Below, one piece after another: positions 1-8,820 of a stretch of 64,000 nt of DNA. Origin of the DNA: Nibribacter koreensis (GTDB taxonomy: Bacteria > Bacteroidota > Bacteroidia > Cytophagales > Hymenobacteraceae). Each line of letters opens with the position of its first letter. Positions within the stretch are counted from its first letter, which is position 1. The notes below the pieces were generated by a model. It was not told the origin of the DNA, made no database searches, and saw nothing but the letters and a program-made list of their open reading frames with translations. The position numbers and the translations under genes were made by a program. The stretch spans positions 1,612,001-1,676,000 of the forward strand of contig NZ_BAABGX010000002.1 of assembly GCF_039541795.1 (NCBI RefSeq). The letters run 5' to 3'.

Positions 1-98
1 AGCTGCGGAATGATGGTATTGCTGAAATAGTTCTCCAGCTCATCATTCAGCTCTATAAGTTTTTTAAGGTTATCTGCCTTGCCAGATGATTCTCCCAT
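1..98 (-). CDS. N-terminus of a PAS-type sensor protein (partial)
   Basis: Only the first 32 codons are inside the window; the rest lies left of base 1. The reading frame begins MGESSGKADNLKKLIELN and continues into ELENYFSNTIIPQ. The segment ELENYF(S/R)NTIIPQ is typical of the linker just before a PAS domain in large Bacteroidota signalling proteins (CheR/PAS histidine kinases), where it is usually followed by LFVD. That assignment is from remembered family pattern and rests on a short stretch. The ATG is at 98-96 with no obvious ribosome binding site, as is common in this phylum. It is divergent from the hybrid kinase that begins at about 550. Confidence 0.5.
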   Translation of the reverse strand, partial: MGESSGKADNLKKLIELNDELENYFSNTIIPQ

Positions 99-549
99 CA
101 ATAAAGAGTATTAGTAAGTATAGACGTTGAAGGGGTTGTTTGTAAAAGTAGCCTACAGAAATGGTTACAGTTAGCCAGTTGTTATAAAGGCTCTCAGGCC
201 ACCAGGGTTCACGAATACTTTTTCCTTCTACGGAATAACCCTATACGAGTAACATAGACATAGTTGCCGGATAAGAAATTAAAACCTGCATGGCAACGGT
301 CTGCGGCCTGGAAAATCTCATAAATGCACCCAATTAATTGCCTGGGCCGCGTATTAGAAATTTAAAATTTGTTACAGTTTAAAAGGCGTATCTTTCAGGT
401 AGTCAATAAGGTGTTATTCAAAACATGCCTGCCCTTCTACAGAACTAAGTCTGTCTTCTCTCCTGAAGCCGAAATATACTTTCCTGACTTAGAATCCTTA
501 GGTAAATAACCAGAATACCTGCCGCCAACTTATAAAAGCTTGGTGCTTT
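99..549. other. intergenic region between divergent sensor genes
   Basis: About 450 bases without a convincing reading frame. A possible Bacteroidota-type promoter for the downstream kinase is TTTG near 368-371 followed by TATCTTTC near 388, but the spacing (17) is short of the usual 19-21, so I do not call it. No copy of the dispersed palindrome is present here. Confidence 0.4.
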
Positions 550-3258
550 ATGCTCTATCATATGAATGAAAGTGAAAAAAGATACCGTCGTTTAATAGAG
601 GCTAGCCTAGACTTATTGGTGACGGTAGACCTGCAGGGGAAGATTCTTGACGCCAATGAGGCATCAGTGACCATGACAGGCGTGGGCCGGGCTTCTCTAA
701 TGGGCACTGACTTCTTTACCTACTTTACAGAGCCGGAGCGGGTACGCAATAAGTTTTCAGAAGTACTGGCTAAGGGAGACTTGGCCAATGCACCCTTTAC
801 GCTCAGGCACGTAGACGGCACGCTTTCAGAAGTACTCATCTCAGGCTCTGTGTATAAGGACGAAGAAGGCAATCTGCAAGGCGTGGTGATGGTGGCTCGT
901 GAAACCGCCGAAAAAAAGTGGGCCACCGAGCTACGGCTTGCCAACAAGGAGCTTGCCTTTCAGCATGACGAGAAGGAGAAACGCGCCGAAGAACTGAGCA
1001 TTGCCAACGTAGAGCTCGCCTTCCAGAACGATGAGAAAGAGAAACGGGCGCAGGAGCTGGAAATAGCCAATGTAGAACTGGCTTTCCAGAATGATGAAAA
1101 AGAAAAAAGAGCGCAGGAACTGAGCATCGCTAACAAGGAGCTGGCTTTCCAAAATGATGAGAAAGAGAAGCGTGCCGCAGAACTGGTGCTTGCCAACAAG
1201 GAACTGGCCTTCCAGAACGACGAGAAAATAAAGCGGGCCGCTGAGTTGCGCATTGCCAATTACGCACGGGGCCTCATAGAAGCCAGCCGGGATCCTTTGG
1301 TCACCATTAGCCCAGAAGGAAAGATCACTGACATGAACCAGGCTACGGTGAAAATTACCGGCATTAGTAGAGAGCAACTCTTAGGCTCAGATTTTTTTAC
1401 CTATTTCACAGACCCGCAGATGGCCCGCGAGGTGTACCAGGAGGTCTTCGCGAAAGGCGCCGTGGCAGACTCACCGCTTACTCTGCGGCACAAAGCCGGC
1501 AAACTCACTGACGTTCTCTTCAATGGCTCTGTCTACAAGAACGATGAAGGCGCCGTGTTGGGCGTAGTGATTGTAGCCCGCGACGTAACAGACCAGAAAC
1601 GGATTGCCACCGAACTAAACGAAGCCAAAATTGCCGCAGAACTGGCTCAGTTAAAAGCAGAGCTGGCTACGGGAATTGCCGAAGATGCCGTGAAAGCCAA
1701 ACAGCAGTTTTTGAGCAACATGAGCCATGAGATCAGGACGCCCATGAACGCCATCATTGGGTTTACCAAGGTGGTCCTGAAAACGGAGCTCACCGACAAG
1801 CAGAAAGAATACCTGACGGCCATTAAACTAAGCGGTGATGCCTTAATTGTATTGATTAATGACATTCTGGACCTGGCCAAGGTAGACGCCGGTAAAATGA
1901 CCTTTGAGAAGGTTCCGTTTAAATTATCAGTGTCTATTTTTGCCATGGTGCACCTCTTTGAGACCAAGATACAGGAGCGCAACCTGGAGCTGATCATGGA
2001 ATATGACTCCAAGATTCCTGAAGTACTTATTGGTGACCCCGTGCGCCTGCACCAAATCATCCTCAACCTGGTAAGTAACGCCGTTAAGTTCACCACTAGG
2101 GGCAAGATTACCGTGGGGGTGCGCATGCTGGTGCAGGACGCTGAGAAAGTCATTCTGGAGTTCTCTGTCACAGACACTGGCATTGGCATTGAGGAAACCA
2201 AACTCACCACCATCTTTGACAACTTTCAGCAGGCCACCAGTGACACGTCCAGGTTGTACGGCGGCACCGGGCTGGGCCTGGCCATCGTGAAAAACCTGGT
2301 AGAGCCACAAGGCGGCACTATCACGGTCAAAAGTAAGGTAGGCGAAGGCACCACCTTCAGTTTCATCCTCAGCTTTGACAAAACCCTGGAAAAACCCGAT
2401 ACCGAGACAGGCTTAAACATTGAGCTGGAGACTGGTTTCAAAGACGTGAAGGTTCTGGTGGTGGAAGACATTGCTTTGAACCAGTTGCTGATGAAGACCT
2501 TGCTGGAGGACTTCGGGTTTGAGATGGAAGTAGCGGCCAACGGGAAAATAGCGGTGGAGAAACTCCGCCAAAATGCCTATGATATTGTGCTCATGGACCT
2601 GCAGATGCCAGAGATGAACGGCTTTGAGGCCACAGAATACATTAGGAATGAACTGAAGCTCAAAGTGCCCATCATTGCCCTCACCGCTGATGTGACCACC
2701 GTAGACGTGAACAAATGCATGGCCGTGGGCATGAACGACTACATCTCCAAACCCATAGATGACAAGCTCCTTTACAGCAAAATCATCAAGTACCTCAAGA
2801 ACCCAGAAGACGTCAAGAAATCTGTAAAGCCAGAAGCCAAAGACCAGCAGAGCCAAGCTTTTACCTGCGTCAACTTTGACTACCTCAAGCGCATTACCAA
2901 AACAGATGCCCGTATGGTAGAGATGATCCAGCTGTATCTCATGGAGATTCCGCAACTGGTGGTAGAGATGAAAACGGCTATTGAGGAAAGGAACTGGCTG
3001 AGCCTCAAGAACCTCACCCATTCCATCATTCCCACCTTTGCCACCATGGGCATCAACCCAGAGTCTGAAGAGATAGCCAAGACGCTTCAGTCATTGGTTT
3101 CCAGTGTGCGAGCTAATACCTATGACGATGGCGTGGACGGTAAAACCATGGGCGTCATCCTTTCTCTGTTCTCAAAGATAGAATCTGTATGCGCTTTAGC
3201 CGCCATTGAACTAGAAGAAGAGTTGGCCACCCATGCGCACAGTACTCCAAAGCAGTAA
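550..3258 (+). CDS. hybrid histidine kinase (PAS-coiled coil-PAS-HisKA-HATPase-REC-HPt)
   Basis: A 902-residue cytoplasmic sensor with no signal peptide or membrane segment. Domains in order: PAS (about 5-120); coiled coil made of five 21-residue repeats of the type ELxIANxELAFQNDEKEKRA (127-231); second PAS (about 240-350); HisKA with phospho-accepting His393 in MSHEIRTPMNAI; HATPase with N box NLVSNAVKF, DTGIGI and GTGLGL; receiver with Asp683 in LMDLQMP; and an HPt-like tail with His824 in LTHSIIPTFATMG. The whole phosphorelay is therefore in one chain. The two PAS domains resemble each other closely (SLDLLVTVD / SRDPLVTIS; TDFFTYFTEPERV / SDFFTYFTDPQMA), suggesting internal duplication. 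An in-frame ATG at 562 is an equally good start. A terminator hairpin follows at 3322-3360. The output is unknown. Confidence 0.93.
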   Translation: MLYHMNESEKRYRRLIEASLDLLVTVDLQGKILDANEASVTMTGVGRASLMGTDFFTYFTEPERVRNKFSEVLAKGDLANAPFTLRHVDGTLSEVLISGSVYKDEEGNLQGVVMVARETAEKKWATELRLANKELAFQHDEKEKRAEELSIANVELAFQNDEKEKRAQELEIANVELAFQNDEKEKRAQELSIANKELAFQNDEKEKRAAELVLANKELAFQNDEKIKRAAELRIANYARGLIEASRDPLVTISPEGKITDMNQATVKITGISREQLLGSDFFTYFTDPQMAREVYQEVFAKGAVADSPLTLRHKAGKLTDVLFNGSVYKNDEGAVLGVVIVARDVTDQKRIATELNEAKIAAELAQLKAELATGIAEDAVKAKQQFLSNMSHEIRTPMNAIIGFTKVVLKTELTDKQKEYLTAIKLSGDALIVLINDILDLAKVDAGKMTFEKVPFKLSVSIFAMVHLFETKIQERNLELIMEYDSKIPEVLIGDPVRLHQIILNLVSNAVKFTTRGKITVGVRMLVQDAEKVILEFSVTDTGIGIEETKLTTIFDNFQQATSDTSRLYGGTGLGLAIVKNLVEPQGGTITVKSKVGEGTTFSFILSFDKTLEKPDTETGLNIELETGFKDVKVLVVEDIALNQLLMKTLLEDFGFEMEVAANGKIAVEKLRQNAYDIVLMDLQMPEMNGFEATEYIRNELKLKVPIIALTADVTTVDVNKCMAVGMNDYISKPIDDKLLYSKIIKYLKNPEDVKKSVKPEAKDQQSQAFTCVNFDYLKRITKTDARMVEMIQLYLMEIPQLVVEMKTAIEERNWLSLKNLTHSIIPTFATMGINPESEEIAKTLQSLVSSVRANTYDDGVDGKTMGVILSLFSKIESVCALAAIELEEELATHAHSTPKQ
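928..1260 (+). repeat. 63-bp tandem repeat inside the hybrid kinase
   Basis: Five direct copies starting at 928, 991, 1054, 1117 and 1180, then an 18-base partial copy (ELRIAN) to 1260. Each encodes 21 residues with heptad spacing, giving a coiled coil between the two PAS domains. Copies differ mostly at synonymous or conservative positions. Confidence 0.95.
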
Positions 3259-3321
3259 GCGAACGCAAGATTATTATAATCAACAAGCAAGAATAAGCCC
3301 CTAGTTAGGTTCCGTTCGGCT

Positions 3322-3360
3322 AAAAGGGCAAGCTAGAAAAATCTGGCTTGCCCTTTTTCT
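3322..3360 (+). terminator. intrinsic terminator of the hybrid kinase gene
   Basis: Arms AAAAGGGCAAGC (3322-3333) and GCTTGCCCTTTT (3346-3357) form a 12-bp stem followed by a T-rich stretch. Confidence 0.85.
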
Positions 3361-3450
3361 TTTGTGGTAGATAGTCTAAAAGATCTCAAGGCTTTTCTAA
3401 AATAGAAATCTCATTCCTGCGTATCTTAGTGAGAAGCAATTGGAAGAGTG

Positions 3451-4215
3451 ATGCAGTACTTTGTTGAGAAGGAATCAGTGGTCAGGGAGATATGGGGCAA
3501 GAGCGACACCATCCTGTTCATTTTTGCGGGAGCCTCTGCTGAGTTTGCGTTGAACAAGGCAGTAGACTGGCTGTATTTTACGGGCAAGCTTCCGGCAGAC
3601 CCGTTGGGCCGATTGTTTTCCACCGTACGGTACGCGCGCATGATTGTCTTCTCCTCTATGGAAGAAGCCAACAGAGCCATTGACACTATGGCCAAAATTC
3701 ATGCAGGGGTGGAGAAAAGCCGAGGCGCTTCCATCCCAGACTGGGCCTACCGCGATGTCCTCTTCATGCTCATCCATTATTCCATCGCGTCTTATGAACT
3801 GCTGGAGAAAAAGCTAACCGAGGCAGAGAAGGAAGAAGTCTACAACGTGTTTTACCGCGTGGGCACCCGGATGGGCGTAAAGGAGTTGCCGCCGACCTAT
3901 CTAGAATGGCTTCCCGTCAGAGAAGCGCATTTGCAGGAGAACCTGCAGAGAAGCGAGTACACCTATGACCTGTTCAAACAATACAAAAAACATCTGGGCG
4001 CCATGCGGTTCAAGGTTTTGCTAGAAGGCCAGAAACTGGTAGTACCCCAACGGGTGAAGGAGTTGCTAGACTTTAGTGACTTCTCTCTGCTCACACCGGT
4101 GGTGCCCTTGTACAAAGTCTCCAGGTTGATGAAGATAGACTGGCTCTTAAAAAACATTCTGCTCCCGGCAGACTACAAAGACCAGATTGATGAGCTAGAT
4201 GTGCACCCAAGTTAA
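3451..4215 (+). CDS. MpaB/latex-clearing-type oxygenase family protein (DUF2236)
   Basis: A 254-residue soluble protein of the alpha-helical DUF2236 family, which includes fungal MpaB and the haem-b rubber oxygenase Lcp. The family pattern is visible in the first half: VVREIWGKSDTILFIFAG, then RLFSTVRYARMIVFSSMEEANRAIDTMAKIHAGVE, then WAYRDVLFMLIHYSI, which in relatives hold the residues around the haem or metal site. ATG 3451 is preferred to the adjoining GTG 3448. It appears to be a single-gene unit with a strong hairpin just after the stop (4235-4274). No substrate can be inferred, and the family name does not prove rubber or mycophenolic-acid chemistry here. Confidence 0.75.
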   Translation: MQYFVEKESVVREIWGKSDTILFIFAGASAEFALNKAVDWLYFTGKLPADPLGRLFSTVRYARMIVFSSMEEANRAIDTMAKIHAGVEKSRGASIPDWAYRDVLFMLIHYSIASYELLEKKLTEAEKEEVYNVFYRVGTRMGVKELPPTYLEWLPVREAHLQENLQRSEYTYDLFKQYKKHLGAMRFKVLLEGQKLVVPQRVKELLDFSDFSLLTPVVPLYKVSRLMKIDWLLKNILLPADYKDQIDELDVHPS

Positions 4216-4234
4216 AGAGTTGTCTTAATTCAAA

Positions 4235-4274
4235 CAGAAAGGCCGATGCAATGATTTTGCATCGGCCTTTCTGT
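4235..4274. terminator. bidirectional hairpin terminator
   Basis: CAGAAAGGCCGATGCA and its complement TGCATCGGCCTTTCTG form a 16-bp perfect stem between the oxygenase stop and the convergent serine hydrolase. Confidence 0.8.
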
Positions 4275-4343
4275 TTAAAGAGACTCACCATTCTATCCTT
4301 GAGGAAAACGGAGACGGTGAGTTTATGAGGGTGTGCGCTTTGC

Positions 4344-4381
4344 TGTTTTTGGCCTGTTTTCTGCAAAACAGGCCAAAAACG
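4344..4381. repeat. dispersed palindrome, copy 1
   Basis: Perfect 16-bp arms GTTTTTGGCCTGTTTT / AAAACAGGCCAAAAAC around CTGC. Lies 17 bases beyond the stop of the minus-strand serine hydrolase. Confidence 0.95.
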
Positions 4382-4398
4382 GTTGTTTAACTTTACTC

Positions 4399-6108
4399 CT
4401 ACCTACGGCTGGTTAATTCACCTAGCTTAGTAAACCTGATGTTGCGCACTACTGGATTGCTGTAATCTAGGCCTACTACCTTGCCTGCTTTGTCGCGCAC
4501 GAAGCGTACGGTGACGCCCGCTAGTTGAAAGGTGTCTTGCTTGACTGGGGTTAACGTAAACCCCGGCCCAGCGGCGTCATTGGCTTTGCCCAGCAATCCG
4601 TCTTTGCTGGGATTGATGTCAAAGAAGGCGCCTAACTCTTCGCTGGTGTACCTGCCAGATAAGGCCTGCAAGTCGGTTGGAGAGGGTGTGTAGGCTTCGG
4701 CGCGTTTGTACTTGACCGTTTTGCCTTCCATGGTCTTCAGCTCAAACTGGTCTGGTGACAAGAAGTTGATTTCAAACTGGTCTTGGGACATGTATTGCAC
4801 AAAGGCTCCATGGCGCTTGAAACGGTTTTTGGTAACGGGCACCAAGCCTGGTCCGTTGGCAATGCGCAGTCTGTCGCGGTCCAGCGCAAGTCGCATGGTC
4901 TCGCCGGTCTGCTCCTGCACAAATAGGCCTGCCTTGCCTTTGGCTTCCAGCAAGGTGTCTCCGGTAAGTGCCGGTGGCGGGCCTGCAGTTAAGTCCTGCG
5001 GCGTCTTGTAAGACACGAACAAGTCTGCAATGCGTTCTGCCAGGCCGGTGGCGGGTTTGGCGTCCGAGTTGCACACCACGGCAATGGAAATGTTCTGCTC
5101 CGGAAAACTCCCCAGCCAAGAGTGGTACCCAGCCGCGCCGCCAGAATGCCATACTTCTTTGACGCCTCTGTAGTTCTCCAGAAACAGACCGCGGGCATAG
5201 CTTAGTTTTCTTCCGTTGTTTAGTTGGGCTGGTTCCTGCAACTTCTGGGTGACAAACGCCCCCAGCTTGTTGTTCTTGAGGGCATCGTTCCAGAGGACTA
5301 GGTCCTGGGCAGTGCTGAGAATGGCCCCGCCGCCGCGGTCGTTGCCCCAATACATGTCCAGTTTGTAGTTGCCGTCCTTTTGTCTTTCATAGGCCATGGC
5401 TCGGTTTTTCACCACATGGGTCATGTCTACCACGTAGCTGGTAGAGTTAAGGCCAAGCGGTTCAAACAGGCGCTTGCGCATAAATTCCGCGAAGGGCATT
5501 CCTGTCTTGCGGGCCACTATCTCCGTCAGGAGCACATAGCCGCTGTTAGAGTAAGACCACTCTTCGCCGGGTTTAAAGTTGAGTCCCCGCTGACGCAGGA
5601 TAAGAGTGAGCGCCTCAGGTTTTCCGTTGGCCAAAGGGAGCATGCCGGTCCAATCGCGCAGGCCGCTAGTATGCGTGAGCAGATGGTTGAGCGTGATTTT
5701 CTGGCCATAGTCAGGGAGTTCTGGTAGGTAGGTTCTAATGTCTTCGGTGAGGGAAAGCGTTTTCTCGTCTACCAGCAACAGAACCGCCGCCGCAATAAAC
5801 TGCTTCCTTAGGGAGCCTATGTCAAAAATGGTGTTGGTAGTCAAGGGGGCGTTGCGCTCCAGGTCAGCGGAGCCGTAGGCCCGGCTCACCACCGTCTTTC
5901 CGTTCTGCGACACGGCGCAGGCGCAACCAGGAGTTTCTTGCGTAGCCCAGTTAAAGATTTTGTCTACCTCTGTGGCCTTGTCTTGCGCGTGTGCCGGCGT
6001 AGTGAAAAGGATAGCTACCACCAGCAACACCAAGAGGATGAAATGTTGGATAAACGATTTTCCGTGAAAGGAATACGGTGCGTTAAAATGCTTTTTAAGT
6101 AGTTTCAT
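4399..6108 (-). CDS. exported beta-lactamase-family serine hydrolase
   Basis: 569 residues. A long N-terminal signal peptide ends near ATPAHAQ-like residues (FTTPAHAQDK, about 35-44). The beta-lactamase/transpeptidase-like fold is marked by the S-x-x-K motif Ser99-Leu-Arg-Lys102, the Y-x-N motif Tyr186-Ser-Asn188 (WSYSNSGYVLL) and the third motif HSGG at 321-324. The last ~150 residues look like the beta-rich tail common to this family (LSGRYTSEELGAFFDI). Members include D-aminopeptidases, esterases and class C-like enzymes, so the substrate is open. The upstream region carries a CTTTG-N5-CAAAG operator 49 bases before the start, shared with two other transcription units, so it probably belongs to the regulon of the winged-helix protein at 9420. 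Confidence 0.9.
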   Translation of the reverse strand: MKLLKKHFNAPYSFHGKSFIQHFILLVLLVVAILFTTPAHAQDKATEVDKIFNWATQETPGCACAVSQNGKTVVSRAYGSADLERNAPLTTNTIFDIGSLRKQFIAAAVLLLVDEKTLSLTEDIRTYLPELPDYGQKITLNHLLTHTSGLRDWTGMLPLANGKPEALTLILRQRGLNFKPGEEWSYSNSGYVLLTEIVARKTGMPFAEFMRKRLFEPLGLNSTSYVVDMTHVVKNRAMAYERQKDGNYKLDMYWGNDRGGGAILSTAQDLVLWNDALKNNKLGAFVTQKLQEPAQLNNGRKLSYARGLFLENYRGVKEVWHSGGAAGYHSWLGSFPEQNISIAVVCNSDAKPATGLAERIADLFVSYKTPQDLTAGPPPALTGDTLLEAKGKAGLFVQEQTGETMRLALDRDRLRIANGPGLVPVTKNRFKRHGAFVQYMSQDQFEINFLSPDQFELKTMEGKTVKYKRAEAYTPSPTDLQALSGRYTSEELGAFFDINPSKDGLLGKANDAAGPGFTLTPVKQDTFQLAGVTVRFVRDKAGKVVGLDYSNPVVRNIRFTKLGELTSRR

Positions 6109-6156
6109 ATATCATGATTTTAAAAGTGTAGGTTGGAGTGTGTTATTTTGAAAGTT

Positions 6157-6171
6157 CTTTGTATTGCAAAG
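6157..6171 (-). promoter_or_regulatory. predicted operator CTTTG-N5-CAAAG upstream of the serine hydrolase
   Basis: CTTTG TATTG CAAAG. On the minus strand it is preceded by CTATTTTTTTG and TAAA, the same arrangement as at 9211-9225. Confidence 0.6.
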
Positions 6172-6260
6172 TTTAAGAACAAAAAAATAGACATGGTTAA
6201 TCTAAGCCGAAGGGTTCCTAGTCCGGAACTTCCATCTGCGCCGGCGAGTGGCAGTACCAG

Positions 6261-6298
6261 CGTTTTTGGGCTGTTTTTCAGAAAACAGCCCAAAAACG
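6261..6298. repeat. dispersed palindrome, copy 2
   Basis: Variant with GGGC/GCCC in place of GGCC on both arms, so pairing is preserved. Lies between the DoxX-like gene stop and the serine hydrolase promoter. Confidence 0.95.
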
Positions 6299-6351
6299 GA
6301 TGTTCAGGCATTGTAACTCCATGGGTGTAGCTCACAGACACAGGCCAACCT

Positions 6352-7062
6352 TTACCTGGCGTTTTCATAGGCTTCCAGGCATTTCTGCAACGGCTGGCCT
6401 TCTAGATGAATACAGTCACAGAAAGTAATACAGGCTTGGGGGTTGGCGCTGTCCTCGCACTGCATTTTGCAATCTTTGGACGTGTTGCGCGGCATCAGTT
6501 CATACCCATGGAAGGCAAACAGCACTACCAAGGCCATGGCGGTGGCCACTCCCGCAAAAAACTTTACAGGAAACCTGGGGTTCAACTCTGACCATGTTGG
6601 CAACTGCGGCTGAGCCGGGTTTTGGGCAAAGGGTAGCACGTATTTCCAGCGGTGATAATACCAGCACAGCAAATACAAATTGGCCAACACCATCAAAGGC
6701 GACGTGACAAAAGACCCCTCAAAACGCACCGAAATGGACAACAGACAGATATTCAGGATAATGGGTAGGTAAATGAACACCCCCAGAATAACGGTTCTTG
6801 GAAACAACAGCAACACGGCCGCCAGTACTTGAAACACGCCAATGGCAGTGTAGTAAAAGCCTGTGTTGTAAATAGCCTCCAGAAAATTACCCATGGGATG
6901 GCTGTCTGGCAATACCGTGAACCTATTGCCCAGCACCTTGACCATGCCAGAGGTGATAAACCCGAAGGCCAGGGCCACTCTCAAAAAGATAGCGAACAGC
7001 CACAGCCACCTGTTGCTTCTGGCCTGTAAATGAAGTTGGTCTAATTTAGTGGCAAGGCTCAT
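6352..7062 (-). CDS. DoxX-like membrane protein with cysteine-rich C-terminal tail
   Basis: 236 residues. Four hydrophobic helices in the first 150 residues match the DoxX/MauE-like pattern (LRVALAFGFITSGMVKVLG; GFYYTAIGVFQVLAAVLLLFPRT; LPIILNICLLSISV; SPLMVLANLYLLCWYY). A fifth helix (about 172-190) is followed by a short tail with six cysteines in the pattern CKMQC...CITFCDC...C. That tail is not part of the usual DoxX domain and could bind metal or form disulfides depending on which side of the membrane it faces. It follows the 94-residue gene at 7127 by 64 bases on the same strand, so the two may be cotranscribed. Confidence 0.8.
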   Translation of the reverse strand: MSLATKLDQLHLQARSNRWLWLFAIFLRVALAFGFITSGMVKVLGNRFTVLPDSHPMGNFLEAIYNTGFYYTAIGVFQVLAAVLLLFPRTVILGVFIYLPIILNICLLSISVRFEGSFVTSPLMVLANLYLLCWYYHRWKYVLPFAQNPAQPQLPTWSELNPRFPVKFFAGVATAMALVVLFAFHGYELMPRNTSKDCKMQCEDSANPQACITFCDCIHLEGQPLQKCLEAYENAR

Positions 7063-7126
7063 TTCTGGATGTGTGATTTATAGCCGTTGGGACTGTTAAC
7101 ATTGGACATGAAGGGTATGCAAGGTG

Positions 7127-7411
7127 TTACAGCTTATCAATCATGTCGCCTAGGTCGCTCACTCCTAGCGTGAACATAATGATGACCACAGCCAGGATAA
7201 TCTTTACCACTACGGGCAATGAAAAGCCAAACCATGCCTTGAGTTGTGCACTGGCCGGAGGCAGGTAAAGAAGGGATAACAGCAGATAGGCAATGCCTGG
7301 AACCGGATGCACCAGGAACAGATTTAGAATGCCAATGATGACAACCAAGGTGCCAAACAGCCAGCCTAGAATCTGGCCGTTTCTGGTAGAGGCAGGAGAT
7401 GAGTAATTCAT
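7127..7411 (-). CDS. small three-helix membrane protein
   Basis: 94 residues with three predicted membrane helices (about 12-33, 36-52 and 64-85). I do not recognise a family. It lies between the DUF4153-like gene and the DoxX-like gene on the same strand, but a 17-bp-stem hairpin at 7464-7514 separates it from the former, so it may start its own transcript. Confidence 0.65.
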   Translation of the reverse strand: MNYSSPASTRNGQILGWLFGTLVVIIGILNLFLVHPVPGIAYLLLSLLYLPPASAQLKAWFGFSLPVVVKIILAVVIIMFTLGVSDLGDMIDKL

Positions 7412-7463
7412 ATTTATGTGTCTTTTAAGGATTATTATTGCTACGCTAGGTCTTTAATTTGCT

Positions 7464-7514
7464 CTTTAAGCCCCTAGTCTGGTTGATTTTGAAACATAGA
7501 CTAAGGGCTTAAAG
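7464..7514. terminator. long-stem hairpin between membrane-protein genes
   Basis: CTTTAAGCCCCTAGTCT (7464-7480) pairs with AGACTAAGGGCTTAAAG (7498-7514). There is no T tract on the minus strand, so it may be a processing or attenuation structure and not a simple terminator. Confidence 0.55.
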
Positions 7515-7531
7515 AACCAGGAGGTTTCTTA

Positions 7532-8776
7532 TCACTTAAACCCGAAGAATAATGGGAACAGGAAGGTTACAATGATGGCCCAGAGACAGTAGACAGGCAG
7601 GTAGAGCGCAATGGCTTTACCCACACCCGCAATGTTTCCCTTCTTAGACAGCGCCCTGATCAATTGCGCCGTCACCAACAGCAGGTTGATTAAGATGAGA
7701 ACGTTGCTGCCTAAAACGGCAGCTCTGTTAGGCGTAATGCCCCATTCAGAAATCCTGAACAAGATAGCCGACAACGCGATGCCGTTGACCAGAATGGTCA
7801 CCAAGGACAGCAACACCAGTACCCAGATTTCTACGCGGCTTTTGGTGGCTTTACTGCTCTCGGCTATGGAGAAGAAGATGATGGCCATGACGCCAATCAA
7901 CAGCGCATTGAACATGATCAAGAACTCGCGGTCATTGTAAGGGTCCTTGCCCGAGTAGATGATGGCCACCAGATAAATCACCAACATCACCAACACCAAG
8001 GGACTAAAGATTCTGGCAATCACCGGAGAGACCTTGCCCACCAAAGCCGGATTGGTCTGGATTAAATAAGTGCCCAAGATTGGAGCGGCCGGTAAGCCAA
8101 ACACCACCACATTCTTGAAATAGAACTCCTCAATATTAAACCCAATCAACCCAAACAGCCCCAACGTAATGCCGGTCATGAGACCACCCGAGATGAGGAT
8201 AAGCGTAGTCATGACCACCAAGTCTCCATTGAATTTCAAATAACCAATCCGCTTCTCCACGTCGTTCTGCGGTCCGCCCACAAAGGCAAAGCCCAGGATA
8301 GACCACAGAAACAACAGCAAGTGCAGGCAGGAGAGCAAGAGCGTGTCACTGGTCTGCACATTGGGCAGGGAGTTGATGAAGATGACTCCGGCCAGCGTTA
8401 AGCCGGTTAACAGCGCTATTTTACCTGTTGAGAGGTTGTTCTTCCAGGCAAAGAAGGCGGTGAGCAACGGAAAGACGGTGAAGCCTATGTTTCTGGGATA
8501 AAAGAACTCTTCGTCAATGGAGAACAAGGCGGGGAACTTGGCAATAATGCCGGCCACCAATACAGCCATAAGCACAAACCAAAGTTCTCTGCTGTTGCCC
8601 CAGTTGATCTCATCGGTTTCATAAGTCAGGCGCTCATGCCAGAAGTCGGCCAAGGCGTTGCCCTTTAAGGAAGGATACATGGTCATGAAGTCCCGCTTGA
8701 ACGGCGCTTTGTTTGCCCGGTACAGCCTCTCTAGTTGGCTGGGGTCATGGAGGTGGGTGATGATTTCGTCTTTCAT
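7532..8776 (-). CDS. polytopic membrane protein, DUF4153-like
   Basis: 414 residues. A hydrophilic N-terminal part (about 1-65, MKDEIITHLHDPSQLERLYRANK) is followed by some ten or eleven hydrophobic helices up to the C-terminus. The overall shape resembles the DUF4153 family, known mostly from genomes. It lies 44 bases downstream of the 111-residue membrane gene at 8821, and both are probably driven from the operator-bearing promoter at about 9211. I assign no function. The membership of an operon with a winged-helix repressor nearby suggests conditional expression. Confidence 0.7.
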   Translation of the reverse strand: MKDEIITHLHDPSQLERLYRANKAPFKRDFMTMYPSLKGNALADFWHERLTYETDEINWGNSRELWFVLMAVLVAGIIAKFPALFSIDEEFFYPRNIGFTVFPLLTAFFAWKNNLSTGKIALLTGLTLAGVIFINSLPNVQTSDTLLLSCLHLLLFLWSILGFAFVGGPQNDVEKRIGYLKFNGDLVVMTTLILISGGLMTGITLGLFGLIGFNIEEFYFKNVVVFGLPAAPILGTYLIQTNPALVGKVSPVIARIFSPLVLVMLVIYLVAIIYSGKDPYNDREFLIMFNALLIGVMAIIFFSIAESSKATKSRVEIWVLVLLSLVTILVNGIALSAILFRISEWGITPNRAAVLGSNVLILINLLLVTAQLIRALSKKGNIAGVGKAIALYLPVYCLWAIIVTFLFPLFFGFK

Positions 8777-8820
8777 GGCTTTATGCTTTAGACCTGTTTA
8801 TGATTGCTCTTCCAGAACCA

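Noticed and set aside
928..1260. CRISPR-like regular repeats
   Set aside because: The 63-bp units are contiguous, without spacers, and encode a coiled coil in frame.
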